Positions 48,280 to 61,800 of a DNA stretch of 64,000 bases are shown here, piece after piece (position 1 is the stretch's first letter; each line of letters begins with the position of its first letter). The position numbers and the translations under genes are program-made. The stretch comes from Sarcocystis neurona (lineage: Eukaryota; Apicomplexa; Conoidasida; Eucoccidiorida; Sarcocystidae): positions 2,259,226 through 2,323,225 of the forward strand of contig KL647288.1 of NCBI GenBank assembly GCA_000727475.1, given 5' to 3'. The notes under the pieces are model-generated. The model had not been told where the DNA came from. It ran no database searches and worked only from the letters and a program-made list of their open reading frames with translations.

Positions 48280-51200
48280 TCAGCGGTACATTTGGTTTAC
48301 TGTGGCCCATGGCAGACGAACTTGAAGACCTGCACGTAGGGATATTAAACAACTAGACAAGGAGCACATGCCTGCGCAGCCAGGCATTCGCCTCGTGCAG
48401 CTCGAGGCAAAGATTTGTATGGCCCTGCAGCCGATGCAGCCGAAGGCTACTGCGTGTGAAACAAACACGGTACGTACGTTGGCTCTGATACGTCGCACGC
48501 AAGAAGATTCACGAGCGTGTCTATCACTGCTTCTTCGTTCTTCCAAAACCGACCCTCGCAATGGACTCACCGTTGTGTTCTTCGGATAGCTTCAGCTGGC
48601 ACGCCAAGCGAGACCTGCACACAAAACGCTCGTATCCAGTGAGCGCCTAGCCCCCCAGCGCGCTCTCCCTACGCAGGTTTTCTCCCTGGATCTCTCACCC
48701 GCCTGTACGCGGCGGCTCGCTTGTATGCGTGCGTTCCAAGGTGGAAACGTGCGGCACAAGAAGCATTTTGCTAACTCAGAACCATATTCAGGTCTCTGTG
48801 GGGGACTCTACGCACAGTGCATAAATATCGTCTTCAAGATAGCGGACAAGAGGCACAAGCGTTTCGAAAGACAAACGTGTTCGGCAGCCTTTTGTCCCCG
48901 TTCTACGCTGTCATACAGTGGTTCCTGGCGACCACAAGAGTAGACTCCGATATAAAGAAGAAAAATTAAATGTATCGCATAACCACACTCGGCTGCGGTA
49001 CTTGAAAAGTAACGACTGTGGCTGTCTTTACAGGTACGCGTGTTGCGAAGAATGGAGGTTCACTGAGCGCCCCCCACGCCAGCGGAACCCAACGAGTCGG
49101 GAGTTCCATCCCGGCCTCTGTTTTGGACCCCGTTTACGCTGGACACATCTTCAGTGGGTCCTCAAACTGCGTTAACCTGCCCGTCCACGTCGAACGAAGA
49201 TTTAAGCAGAGAACGCAGAACTTTTGGACACAAAGCGGCATCGCACCCAAGCAGCGTTTTCGAATTGAGCTCATTTGTAAGGGGGCAAGGTCAACACGAC
49301 AGCAACGACGCTACAAGAATAAGCGTGTGACGTAACGATCCAGCAGCGCAAGGTTCAGACACAAACAGTATGCAGCTTACGTGTTCGCCGTGTGTATAGT
49401 CGTGTCCAGCAAATCTTGCTCATCATCGTCGGCCGGAGGGAATCTCCCTGCAAATTTCTCCTAGGGTTTCACATGTATACGCCATCACAGCTAGATACGA
49501 AAGGACTTTTTCACACCGGCCACTACACTTCAATACGTGGGTGCACAACTTCAGAAGGATCCAAATAAGCGCTTGCACAGCATTCACCTTGAGGTGTGGT
49601 GATATGCAGACAAATAGAATGCAGCGCACAGTTCACTTCCTTGCCACACCTTCGGACGCTGTCGTGATGCACACCTGTTTCTCGACGAAACTCTACTTCC
49701 AGCAGGCGAACTGCGGCTTGCGGGGCCTGTCTAGGTGTACAAGAGGCCCATAGCACCTTCACTCATATGAAGCGCGCCGAAACACTTTTGTCTAAACGTG
49801 AAGACTGGCAGAACAGCGGTTGTTTACGCAACTTTAAAACTCATTGTCAATGGCATACACCACCTGTCTCGTTCAACGTATGGCACCTATCAAATAAATC
49901 TGATTGCCTGTGACTGCGTACATTCATATTGTCGGACTGAAACCCTTAAGCTACCGCTTTTTTGTCCGTTTAGAAGGTGTCAGACTGACTCAGCCAAGTT
50001 CTCCCATTGTATAGAACAGCCTGCACTGGACGACTCTCACCTAGGAAGTGAGCACCTAATTTCAATGCAGCAGACACAAAATGCACATATCCGAACACGG
50101 CTGCACACACTTGTATACACGTTATTTCAAAACGTATCTGTTGAAGCCGTCTAACACATGGCCCACCCTACCCCGCTGTGTACAAATACACATCTCTCGT
50201 TTCTTGACGCGTATCAAGTACCCGTTACTAGATGGGGAAGCGTGCGCGACCGCGCACAAGTGCAATCTAACCTATAGTATCACACGTGCAGAGCGTATCA
50301 AGGGTAGTCGCGTTTGTATCTTTCTAGATACACCCCTGCAAGACGCCGCCTTCTTAGCTAACTACGGCGACGGCCTTTCCTACGATCACTCTTCGTTCCA
50401 CACTGCTCCTCCTCCACCAGAGACCGCTCTTTCCCAGATATATCAGCACTCTAGCTTAGATATGTGTTCGCCTGCATTCCAACGTAGCTCTTGCAGCACC
50501 CAGCAAAATACGACATGGGAGCAAGTTCTTCACTGCGGACTGAACTGCGGGCGACGACGATACGCACACTCACTGCATGCCTTCGTGTGCGGTCGTTTAA
50601 GTCGCAAAAACATACGTACACCGACCTAGAAGTAAAACAAGCGCTTCTCACCTGCACAATCACATGGCACGTACTACACGCGCACTGACCGCCACAGACT
50701 CCTTCAATGCCCACGTCGTTCTCAAGGGCAACCATTAAAACTGTCTGGCCGGGCTGCTTGCAGAAACAAAGAGAACAGCACCAGATATATCAATTTTGCG
50801 TTCGACGCCGGCAAACGCAGGAATAACGAACCTTCAGTTTGTGGCACGTCACCGAGCAGCAGGTTCAAAATCCTAATCGCCACATCATTTACACGTGTTT
50901 TCCGTCAAGATGAACACCGCAACGTTGAGTCAAATTCCGCTTGCTGCTGCTGACTCACTCGCAAAACCTGCACTCTCAGAAGTCCACAGAAAAGTAAGGA
51001 AGTGAGAAATTGCAAGTCGCTAAGGCGCAAGACGGAGTGCCCGTACACCAGTCCCCATCTATATCTCTCCCTCCCTTTGCATACGTGTACACCACTGGCA
51101 ACAACGCAAGACGTTTTAGAGTGCAGTTGAGAGAAGACTTAATGCACAGTAAGCTGCACGGACGCATACGTCCGCCAAAAGACACAGGCACGCTTGCTGC

Positions 51201-53266
51201 CGCTCTCACACCACCTGCGGGTATGCCGTCTGCGTACGCCACAAACCCGCTTTGTTCGCCGAATATAGATGAACACATGCACACGGATACTCTGGATCTT
51301 GACGAGCCCACAGACAAGGACATCCAGGTGTGTACCTAGAAGTACGTGTACGAACGTATACACGCGGGTACGTCGCGGGTAAATGCCTGTTAAACGTCTG
51401 CTGTTTGTCGTTAATCAAGCCCTTTTTCATAACAGCGCCTCGCCGCTAAAAACGACAATGCTTCTACACACGGTTCGAGTATCCGCGTGAATGGCATTTG
51501 CTCGGAAACAGCAGAATGCCACTCTGAGTAAAGCGCAACCGCGTGCTTACAGAACTCTACGTGACTGCTAGATTGACGTGTGCAATAAGATTCGCATTGA
51601 GATCTACTTAACGTGGCTTCTGAGTACACGAACCAGTCACAGTAATCTACATGCGGACCGGCTGCATATTCTTATAATTGTTATACCATTAAAACGACTG
51701 TGCCGGCTTATATTCGTATGGTCTCGCCTCTTGCTGCTTTGTCAGCAGAAGAACCGCACGGGACGATCTAGGGGTAAGTCTGGCGTGGACCTAGCAGGTC
51801 ATGTCTACAAAAGATATTCCTGCGTAACAAGAGATGTATTCGCCAACGGCTAGCGTTCTACAACGGACGGCAATATTCTAGCTGCCTAGCTTGTGACGCT
51901 GCCGCGAGAAAATTTGTGTGTTCCCCAGGAGAGCTTGAAAGGGCATGCATCAAGCAGCCCTGAAAACAGAGCTCGCACCGGCCGCTGCATGGAATGCATG
52001 CCTCTTTCAAAAACCAAAATTCTCACCGTGGGAACTCCTTCAGAGAAGTGTGCTGGGAAAAGATGGGACCAGCAGTCTGACGGCTATCGTTTGCAATCGA
52101 GACAGCGAATACACAAGTGAAGTCACGCGCTTTCAATGCCCGTGGAGCTTGCAGAACACTGCCTGCGACACTGAGCACCTGCGGAGCCACAGGGACGTCA
52201 CTACCTACGCAGACGCTTAGCACAGAACACAACGCATATGGCGAATTTGACAACCGCTGACAATGCAGCTCTCCAGCACGACACCTCCGGAGGCATATCT
52301 TACTCGGTAAGGACAATTAACGACCGTTTTCCCATCAGCGCTCATGAAGGTCATCTGGAGAGGGGCTTCCTGGAGCTGAGCTTCAGACACTTTATCGCTG
52401 GTGTTTCTCTCCGGTCCTTCGCCGTCCTCTTGCTTCCCCTTTTTTTCACAGGCTGCTACAGCAGACAAAAAGCTGCTGCTGTCCGCTATGCCTTCCTCCT
52501 CTTGCTGCTGTGGATGTTGCTGTTTCGTTTTAGCGGCCTCCGTGACACCAGCGTTCCGCCGCCACCAAAAAACTCCTGCATGCAGGTGACGCATTTTCTT
52601 GCCCCTGAAGCAACAGTGAAAGTTCTGTTCTGGAAAAAGTCTTTCTCTCTTACTTTTGTAGCAACAGCAGCAGCGTCCTGCGGATGGCGTGGCCGCCAGC
52701 CGATCCCCAGGAGCTGCTGTCGTAGCCCGGGTTTCTCGTGTCCTTCGCTCAGCTACGTTTGTGCCATCCCTGAGCGAGACGGAGCCCCACCTGTACTCAC
52801 GCTGGACACTAGTCGTAAAGTAGTATCGCGATGTTATGCCGTGACATGACCGTAACGTCCACGTCGGCTTTTGCCTCTTACTTTGGCCTACGTCGAACAC
52901 AGCGTACAGCCGCTTTCGCTCCGACAAACGGATTTCTAGCTCACTCGCTTGCTGCGAAAGCCGCTGCTGCGTCTTTTCATAAAGTGAGCGCGATCCTGTT
53001 ACCGGTTGCTGTCGCTGCAGCTTCTCTCGCACCTGCAAATGCTGAAGTCGATTCCGTTGGTGCTTTCGGGGCAAGGGAGCACTCTGCTCGGGAGCCCGGT
53101 GCTGCTGTTGGGTCTGCTGGCGAAACTCGTGACTTAACTGCCGTCTCTGTTCTATCGAGTGAGCCTGGACATACGGGAGTTCGACACGAAGAAAGGTGAG
53201 CAAAGCGGGAGATACAGCCGGGAAATGGTGCGTCTTCATTCTGCTTCGAAAAGCAATCGACGCCAT
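48280..53266 (-). CDS. Mitochondrial adrenodoxin-type [2Fe-2S] ferredoxin
   Basis: Carries electrons for Fe-S cluster and heme A synthesis in the mitochondrion. Minus-strand exons: 53266-52304, 50753-50652, 49460-49381, 48614-48571, 48329-48280; all phases agree. Exon 1 ends with the first strands of the fold (MTFMSADGKTVVNCPYR). Exon 2 holds PGQTVLMVALENDVGIEG and the cluster loop CGGQCACSTC (C-x5-C-x2-C plus one extra Cys). Exon 3 has FPPADDDEQDLLD, the acidic partner-binding helix. The 44-bp exon 4 supplies the fourth ligand in SRLACQ. Exon 5 ends LQVRLPWATVNQMYR, the family C-terminus. The ATG at 53266 opens a basic, acid-free presequence (MASIAFRSRMKTHHFP), so it is the preferred start, giving about 412 residues. 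The Gln/Arg-rich 280 residues before the domain are unusually long; a GTGAGT donor near 52801 and a CAG acceptor near 52580 could remove part of them. The frame stays open upstream to 54361. Confidence 0.92.
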
Positions 53267-54361
53267 CGGAAATATTACTTGCTTAGGCGACGAGTGATGT
53301 GAAGGACGCGTCAATAACTGTGGGTTGTACCTTGTGCAGCAGCTGGAGGAGGCACACGTGTGTCGCTCTCCTCGGCGCTCCATCCATAAAGTGAACACCG
53401 GTCTCCTGGACATATGCGCGTTCGTTACACGACAGGCCCTAGTGCTCCTGCGACCTGAAAAGGTACACGGCCGACAGCTGCTCAAGCCGCCTTTGCCTCC
53501 ACGTGAGATTATTCCTCTGCCAGCACCGCTGTCACTACCACTGATGTGACACACGCGCCCGCTCTCCAAGTTGTTGCAAGTTCTGACACAGTTGGCGGTG
53601 CTGTATCCGCTACTGCCGCTGCTGCTGCCTTTGCAGACGCTACTATCAATTCTCCCGTTGATGACAACGCTTGTGGAACGTGTTGACCAACCCAGTTCCG
53701 CTCGCTGAATTTCACCGCACAGGGCAGCCAAAGACGCTGCTTGGCTGCTCGTTCCGCTCCATCCTAAACAGTAATCCTTTTGCCGCAGCAGCTGCGAGGG
53801 CAACGGGTGAAACCACTCTTCAACAACTTCCATCCAGGGGTCGCGTCTTACAGAAGAAAACGCACCAGCAGCGGTGGACCTCAGCAAAGTTACACCAGCC
53901 GTAGCAAGTATCGCTGGAGGCCGAGTGGGTAACGCAGCATTGGCGGCAGGTAAAAGAGGTGTGACGTCGGAAGATTCAACGGCTGCCGCATTGAGGCTTC
54001 CAGGAGTCGAAGGATTCCCCGCACCACAGACGAGGTGTGCGGGTACAGGAGAAAGACGAGAAGAAGTGCGCGTTTTGATAGCTGTATTAGCATTAGTACG
54101 GGTAACAACCCTGGCGATCGCAGCATTATTAATCCTCTGAAACGTTGCAAGAGCGGACGCAGCTCGTCTAAGAGCCTGCTCAGCTTCAGCAGCGAGAAGC
54201 AGCAACTCCGGGCGCGAGCGTAAAATGGGCTGCAGAAATGACTTGCCGTTGCTTCTCAGCACGTGGACAGCAAAGGGAGACTGCAATGAGTCGACTCGTA
54301 ATGCACGGCAGCGGTAGACGTCGGTCCTTCCCAGCCACCCCACAATCCTGGTAGAGCACAT
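53267..54361 (-). CDS. Long open frame upstream of the ferredoxin, unassigned
   Basis: The reading frame of ferredoxin exon 1 remains open for 365 more codons up to the ATG at 54361. The 54361-53950 part looks protein-like (ELLLLAAEAEQALRRAASAL, helical and Ala-rich), followed by Ser/Gly- and Arg-rich sequence without a domain. A second minus-strand frame at about 54708-54365 and Gln-rich minus-strand coding-like sequence up to about 55040 may be further upstream exons; a CATTGCAG acceptor near 54285 would link them. This is either a very long N-terminal extension of the ferredoxin gene or a separate minus-strand gene with an unresolved 3' end. Low-complexity CAG composition also makes long open frames less meaningful here. 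Confidence 0.35.
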
Positions 54362-55040
54362 GATGTGAGTGCAGCCTTTGGTCGTCGAAAAATGGTATTC
54401 ACTGATGTAATACTCCTGCCAGTTGCTGGTGTCGCCGTCGCCACCTGCAGCCCCGCTGGAACCCTCCTGGTCTCGCCAGTTATCCTCAGACTATTACTGC
54501 TGCAGTGCTTCATAACTACCGCTTCAGACGTTTTGACTGGCTCTTTGGCACTGCTGCTTTGCCGGGCGCAGCTGATCTTTTCCCCGTGGTGGTCTTCCTG
54601 CTTTTCGGACACGCTGCCAAACACCGTGCCGCTGCCACTCCAAGCGTTGCAGCTGCTATTCCTGGTATCACTCCTTTGGTCATGCTGCACATAGAGCCTC
54701 ACACTCAACGGCGCTGTAGCTGTGATGAAGCATGAACTATCCTGTCAGTCCCTGTTCTTGAAGTGGCGCCTCAGCGACGCTGTGAGTATTCCTTCGAACA
54801 GGATACACTCGATACCATTAGCGGGAGGCTGCGGTGCCCCTGCGGCACAGCTTGTACGAGGCTACTGCCGGTGTTGCTGCTCTACTGCTCTGTTGCTGCT
54901 GCTGCTCTGCTGGCACGCGGCTGCCGTGTTGATGCTGCTGCTCGGGTATCTTCACGGCTGCTTTGTACTCTCGTGCTAGTTGCTGCGCCTAAGTTGCCGC
55001 AGCTCCTGGGCAAGGTGCTGTTGCTGCCGTCAGAGGAGTC
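53580..55040. repeat. Clusters of CAG/CTG trinucleotides
   Basis: Interrupted GCA/CAG (minus strand) and CTG/TGC (plus strand) runs are dense at 53580-53640, 54140-54215 and 54880-54950. They read as poly-Gln/Ala on the minus strand and poly-Leu on the plus strand. The Gln reading fits the other proteins of this window. Confidence 0.6.
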
Positions 55041-58000
55041 TGGCACTCCGAAATGACAAACGACAAACTCAAGGGGAGCGTACGGTGACAGAAATTATAC
55101 ACATCGGCGGTCGCTTAAAGCCTGCTCTAATTTGACATCCGCAGTCATGTTGAGCCACTGTCCATCTTCTGAAAATCTTTATCCTTACGCTGTATTTTAC
55201 TTCGGGGCTCTTCTTCTTGTCACTTCCTAAGACGCCTTGCATCCACTATCAGAATACACTTACTTTATCGCCCCTTGAAAGAAATTGCTTCAGTGCTTCT
55301 CCAGAAAAAACACCTAATGTTGTTTCCAGGTAGCCCTGACCCCGTCAACCGGTGCTTTGTCTCTGAGATTCTGTGGTGGATGGCTCTCATGTCTACGCGA
55401 CAGTAAGTTCAAAAAGATCTGTTCCTCACATTAGGTGAGCCGAATAACATACGCTGTTAGGATTGTTCTCCCACACGACGAAAGAATCGATGCTTCAAAG
55501 CTTCATGTCCAGTAGACGCCAACACGGAATACTACAAATCGTATTCTCCTCTTTCCTCATTTCCACAAGCATCTGTTTCTACAGAGAACACCAGGCAGAA
55601 TAAATGCTTACCTTCTTCCTAAAGGGCACTACGTACACAAACGTGTGCTGGTTTTGGAAGCAATCGTGATTTGTGGCAGCGCTGCGGCGGTGAGCGTGGC
55701 AGCTGTCGAAAGACGAATCCGATGTAGCGAAGAAGACGGAGACGTCCAACTAAAGGAACACAGACGAGGAAAAAGGTGAAGACGACCCTGCACGTCTAGT
55801 ATGGAGGAATGATGAGGGGGTACGCGATATACAAGACATGAGAATTAATTACTGTTTTTTGGTGTCGTTGTGATGTAAGAGTGCGTAGGAGAGACAGTCT
55901 GCTGCAGAAGAGGAAAAAGTTGAAGACCACCCGGCGCGACTAGTATGGGAGAATGATAAGGGGGTACGCAGTATACAAGATGTGCGAAGTGATTACTGCT
56001 TTTATGGTGTCGGAGTAATGTAAGAGTGCGTGCGAGAGATAGTCTGCTGCAAAGAGCACATTTCGCGTTTTTCGACCGCGCACTGCTACCCTTGATACCG
56101 CTCCTGTGCGATTTTCTATCCAGTGCTCTACTCCTCTTGCTCGTAGGCTGAAACTCGTCCCTGGCACGCATCAAAAGAATGCGTAGGCTTGCTCCTATCG
56201 TCTTGTAGCGATGAACAGCAAACACAACATGAATAGAAGCAGTCTATTGTTACCGTAGTTCAGGCGCTTGAAGACTCTCTGGACAGTTCTCATACCTACG
56301 GGGTACCATTCTGACACCTAATACAGAACATGGTCTACACCTGGAGGACTGCGATCACTGGTCCTCATTCTTCAAACAAATCCACAGAAGCATAGAGGAT
56401 GTACCAAATAGGATGGAGACAGTCAGTGTGGCGTCGCATGCGAAATACATCCGTTTTCAACTGTCACATGCGCATGCGGGATTCTTTTTCCCCGCTGCCG
56501 CTTGGCCGAGAGGGCCGTTTCTTAACGCTTTACATCAAGACAGACTCCACACGGTGAATTGCAAGCGGTCGTTCATCGAGACCCTGGCACCAGGAAGTCA
56601 CTTGATAGTTTTTTTCTGTCGTGAGCAGTTGTTTCGTCCCATGCGCCTCCGTTCCGGACAGACACCGCCCTCGATCGTCTTGACGATGCACGCGCGCAAT
56701 GAACCATATCGTCCGTCGATACAGTAAACAGTTTCGAACAGTGGTGTCCTGGAACTCGTTTGCCTTTTCTAAGTGCATTATTGCGCGTGGTGGTCCTGTG
56801 GCGCTGCACTACTCCGTCTTCTTGCGCCGGCACCACTCATGTCTCGTTCTGCGCAACCACCTTCTTGAAGTGTTCGCGACTTGCAACCTGTACTTCCCGT
56901 AGTGGGCCACTTGTGGGCGGTTTAGCTGCTTACGGCTTCGCTTTTCACGTCAGCGGCCCTCTTTTCCGTAGTGGTCATGTCTTACTTGATCGTTCGCCCT
57001 CCGTCGACCGTTCCCCTAACCAAACTTTGTGCCCTACTAGCACAACTAATGTTCTGCATGAGTTGTTTACTGCGCACGCCTTGGCAGGAGCAAGCCTTTT
57101 CCAATGCGTGAGGCGTCATACGTGTAATTCTTTGCGAGGGTCAAAGTATCTGCCGCCACTGTTGCAGATAAAGCGAAAACTTTAATGCATACTGAGTTTT
57201 TGCCTGTGGCCAGGCACACTGCACGCGTCAGTGTTCTGGCAAACGTGTGAACACCTACTGACAAGTACCTGCCAACACATTGCAATATTTAGGTGTTTGA
57301 CATTTCACATATAGGACTGTGCATAGAAAGGAGCTCTGAGTGCACGTGATGCTACAAAGGTCTCAAACTTGTGTCGCAGGGTGTTTTATCATGTCGTTAC
57401 TAGCATTTTGGGAGATGTAACGTGGTCGTAGAACTATCCAGCAGTTCACTTCAGAACACTGCAACTTTTTAACGCGTCCACAATGAGACGTTGCACGTGG
57501 GTAGAACGCCAGCGAGTTGCAGCGCGATTTTTCCTCTACGTTGTCTAAGCGCGGGCATTACTCTCCACGAGAAGCGTAACCTTGTTTTGCATGACATCGC
57601 TGTTTTTAGCAGCGACGCCTCAGCTGAATGCGGATACTTCTTCCGTGCAGCTGCAGCCGCTGCATTCGGGAGTCGTTGACAATGCAACGCTACTCAACAC
57701 ACACGCGACCAAGAGGTACGCACACCATTTATAAAGCGGTTTTCATTGCACACTCCACGTCCAGGTTGACCTCGTGCGTATTCTCCGTGGCGTTTCGGAT
57801 ATTTACGCGTTGTTTACTCACGCCGAAGCTACTGCATACGCCGCTGTTGTATGTTGAAACGCCAGGCGGTGGGAACGCACATCGTTCCACTTGAGCACCC
57901 GCGGCACTGTAGGCGTCTGCTTATTTTGGGAAAAAGACGGATGCTCTCGTGCAGGCGTACGCCCAGAAATACAAGTAGTACGGACATATGTGTCATCTGT

Positions 58001-58881
58001 GCGGACACAGCTGTTAGCAAGACACGTCTGTTTTATTATCACCGGCGATGTGATAGGTGCACGCGTTGACATGTGGATCTTCCAGGCACGCTTCGCTTAT
58101 TTCGAGCACAAAGGATATGGTGCCCATGTGTGTCGGGCCATCCTGCATGTTTCTGCGCACGGTGTTGCGTGCAAGGCTACTTCGCGGATGCCCATCCGTG
58201 CATGCTGTTGTGTTGTGGTAAGATGCGCATGCCTGGATGCCACGGGTACAACTTTCATGAAGTGACGCGCGTGTGAAGAAGCCGTGTCTGTTTCTGAATG
58301 CGTGTGTTTGCCTGTTTCTGTATTTGTGCATGTCTCTCTTGTTTCTGCCCCGAGTTGAACGGTCTCACGTGCTCACATGTTGGGGGTACGTTGTACCGGA
58401 GCTTGCAGTTTCATTCGTGTGCGGGCATGAGCTTCTACTGCATAGCCCACTCGGCTTGAGAAAAATTTTGAGAGTATCCCAAATTTTGCCAAAGTGCCGG
58501 CGAAACAACCGAATCTTGTCTCTTTACGTACCTGCACGAGTGGAGCTAGGTCTCTGTCTCATGTGCAGTACGTGTCTAGTGTCTTTGTGCGCGTCCTTCC
58601 GACTAGCTTCTACGCATACACAGGTGCGGGTGTGTATCCGTTTTGTCCGTATGGAAGTGCCCATTTGCATCCGTTGAAACAGCAACCGGCAGTTGATCAC
58701 ACCGGCGTGTGAGTTGCCTGTTTGAGCATTTGTGCCACCAGTTTTCTTGAGTCACGTATGCATGCGCTGCACCGGGTGATCAGTGCTGCTGACACTGCTT
58801 TCCACAGCGTCAAGTGTGCTCAACTGTCGCTCGTGTGCGGGTGGAGCTGGTGCTGTTCTGCCAGGGAAGGAACAGGGCGCA
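55041..58881. other. Divergent intergenic region with a tandem duplication
   Basis: Lies between the 5' ends of the minus-strand cluster and the plus-strand NOM1-like gene, so it should contain both promoters. No family is recognised. Plus-strand frames at about 56909-57185 and 57550-57679 look mildly protein-like and could be exons of a small gene or 5' exons, but no splice chain is convincing. The 144-bp duplication at 55766-56053 is listed separately. Confidence 0.4.
55766..56053. repeat. Two tandem copies of a 144-bp unit
   Basis: Copy one begins gaggaaaaaggtgaagac at 55766 and copy two begins gaggaaaaagttgaagac at 55910. Both contain ctagtatgg, gggggtacgc, tatacaaga, taatgtaagagtgcgt-type strings and end in agtctgctgca. 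They differ at scattered positions, so the duplication is not recent. Confidence 0.9.
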
Positions 58882-61800
58882 ATGGGGCACCGACCGCCTG
58901 GCAGCCGACCTGCTGCTGTCACCGCCGCCGCGAGACCGTTGGTACAGTCAGAGGAAGAAAGCAGCGCAGACGCTGATGTGAACATTCCTCTCGGGCATGA
59001 AGAGCAGCAGGCACTGGAGCTTTTGCGGGCGCAGAAGAGCTACCTGCAGCGAAAGGCAACACGCAAAGAGCAGCGTCAGCAGCGACGTCACCGCGGGCAA
59101 GTGCTGCAGAATGGAAAAGCACGTACAGAACAACAACTGCAAAAGCAGCTCGAGCAGCTGCCCGAGCAGCGACAGCAACAGGCGGGACAGCGGCAGCGCG
59201 ACTCGGGGCACCGACAGCAGCGCCAGCAGCAAGACCAGCAGGCGTCCACCAGGTACCAGCAGCGGCAGGAGGAGAAACAACCACAGCAGCGATGGCACAG
59301 GAGTGTATACGGTAAAGACGTGGACGAGGTAGTCTTTTCTCAGAAGAGAAGAAAAGGCTATCAGCAAGGGCATGTGGGTCATGATGCTGTTAGCATTTCC
59401 GATAAGGGCGTCATCCGTGGACGTTTGAAAGGGCAAGCACGTTTAGCAGGCAGCGAAAACCCGTTCAGCGGAAAGCAAAGTCTCGAAAGAAGAATCGTTG
59501 GTGAAGAGGTACACCACAGAAGAAGCGCGTGCTGCGACACGGTGGTAGGCAGCAGTTGCGACGAGGAGGAGGAGGAAAGGGTAGACAGAAAACGAAAAAG
59601 TGAGATGTATTCCCCTCCAAGCTGTACTGACGAGTACGTCCTACCGAGGGAAGCGAAGAACAGGAGGAAGCTGCAGGCTGTGTTGAGAGATAGCGGGGAG
59701 TCAACATTGCTTCGGTCAGAAGACATGCGACAGCAACGTCTGCAAGATGAAAAGGAGCTTCTCTATTTGGAGCGACAGCTCGGGTTCAGTGCGCCTGGGA
59801 TATCTGAAGAAAAGAGAAAGAAAATGATATCGAAGGAGCTGGCTTCCCTGGGCTTTGACGACGACTTTATGGAATGTTTAGACACAACTCACGCGTCTCC
59901 GCGGAAACTGCCGGCCTCACGGCAGCAAGTTCGGCAGCAGCACCTACAGCAACAGCAGGACGACCAGCAGAAGCCAGAGCAGGAAGAGCGGCATTACGCA
60001 GGGCAGCTGCGGGGGAGCGAAGGAGAGGGAAGGATCTACAAAACAAAAAGACTTCCTCTTTGCACTTCTTCAGGGGTGGACACTACGACAAAGACGAAAC
60101 GCGCCACGCGTAGACGTGCTACCGGAGAACGTACTGAGTGCGTAGATTGCGGGGACGGTAGTTGTGCTCACCAAGATGAAGCAGAAGAACAGAACGTGGG
60201 GCCGACCAACGAGAAGGATGCAGGACATACAGCCAGAGCGGCCGCAGTGCCGCTGCTAACACGAGATGCGACAGTGACTAGTGCTACAACTGATCTTGCT
60301 TCGCGCGCGCGACGAGTTTTGTCAGAGTCGGCAACAAAAGCAGGCAAGAAGGGAGCGTCTGGAAGACCTGAATCTCGAACTGGTAAACGTGCTCCGCCAG
60401 GAGTGACAAAGCAACTTTCACTTTCCGCTGCAGCAGACGAACTCGCAGAGCAGCTTGCGTACGCGTTCGACTGTGCCAACTCTTTTGCTCCTACCGGCTT
60501 TCATTTGACTGAAGATTTAGAAAAGGAGCACGCGGTGAAGGAGGAGGACACGGAAGCAACTTCGGACAACGGAGCGAAAGAACGAAGGCGCGCGGCAGCG
60601 TCAGAAGCCAACGAACTACGAGAGAATGCAGGAACGTTGACAAAGTCTTTGGACGAGTCGGCACGCGAAACGTCCGAGGAGCGCGGCAGCGGGGGCCACT
60701 ACTACATCCCGCCCCACACGCGGAGGCGTCTACAGCTGGAGAAGTATGTGAAAGAACAAAAGCAGCAAGCAGACGGCTGTGCGGTACACTTGGCAGCACA
60801 TGATGCAGCTGAGGGGCTTCAACTTCGACTACGTGGTCTGCTGAACAGAGCGTCTGAGGGAAACGTGGAGTTGGTGCTGCAGCAGATGGTAGCGACCATC
60901 AAAGAAACTTCTTCACAAGTAAGCGTCCATGGAGCCCCACCCGTGAAGTAGGACTCAACAAGTATCATGCCAGTATGGAAATCCAGAGAGGTTTGTTTTG
61001 TGGCCAAGAGTACACGTGTAGGCGTTTGGAGTCGCATGCATTCGTGTAGAAGTATATATACGCACGCGATCGTCATCGACCTGCGTGGGAGCCTGTTTCC
61101 ATGCATGCGGTCAAATTTCCATTCTGATTCATCTCTGTGCAGGATCCCTGTCGCGGGCGAGTCTCACACCGACGTGCAATTAGTGTCGTGTATGCGTGCA
61201 CTCGCACACGTGGAGTAGTGTATCTTTGCGGGTGTCTGCTACGCTCTACGCCAACGTTGTTTCACGTCTTTTTGCTCATGCGTGCTGACCGTTTCGCGTA
61301 TTGACCCCCTCCCTGCTCTCCAACACATCCACCTGTTTGGCTTTTTTCCATGTCCGATTGCGCGAGTGTGGTCGTACGTTGCTGGACTTACTACAGCTGG
61401 CGTCCTCCGTGGAGAAAGAGCAACATGCATCGGGAGCTGAGCAGAAAAGGCAACAGCAGCTGCACCGTGTGCACGAGTACTTCCTGCGGCGAGTCTGTGA
61501 GGCCGTTGCGAGACTTTTTATTGAGAATGCGATTGAAAACAAGTTCTCCGTCGCCGCCCTTATAGCCACGCAGACGGCATTGTGCTGCTCCCTTTCTGTG
61601 TTAGTTGACACACAGTTGATGCGCTGCTTCCTCGAGGCACTGGGTCGCTGCTTCTGCCGCCACTACCGTACGAGTCTCCTACTCGATAGCAGCAGTGACA
61701 GCGAAAGCAGCGAGAGTAATAATGGCCACAACGGCACCGTCTGTTGGTTTTTCGGCGAGAGCAGCAGCGACGTCGCCAGTCGAGGGGCAGGGAAGGAAGT

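Noticed and set aside
52027..52178. Minus-strand exon-like block with good splice sites (SVLQAPRALKARDF)
   Set aside because: It lies between ferredoxin exons 1 and 2, but including it would shift the frame before the cluster-binding exon, which must start in phase 0. At most a poison exon.
52217..54361. Plus-strand Leu-rich frames opposite the ferredoxin first exon
   Set aside because: They are the complement of Gln/Ala-coding CAG repeats; the minus-strand reading ends in a recognised ferredoxin fold.
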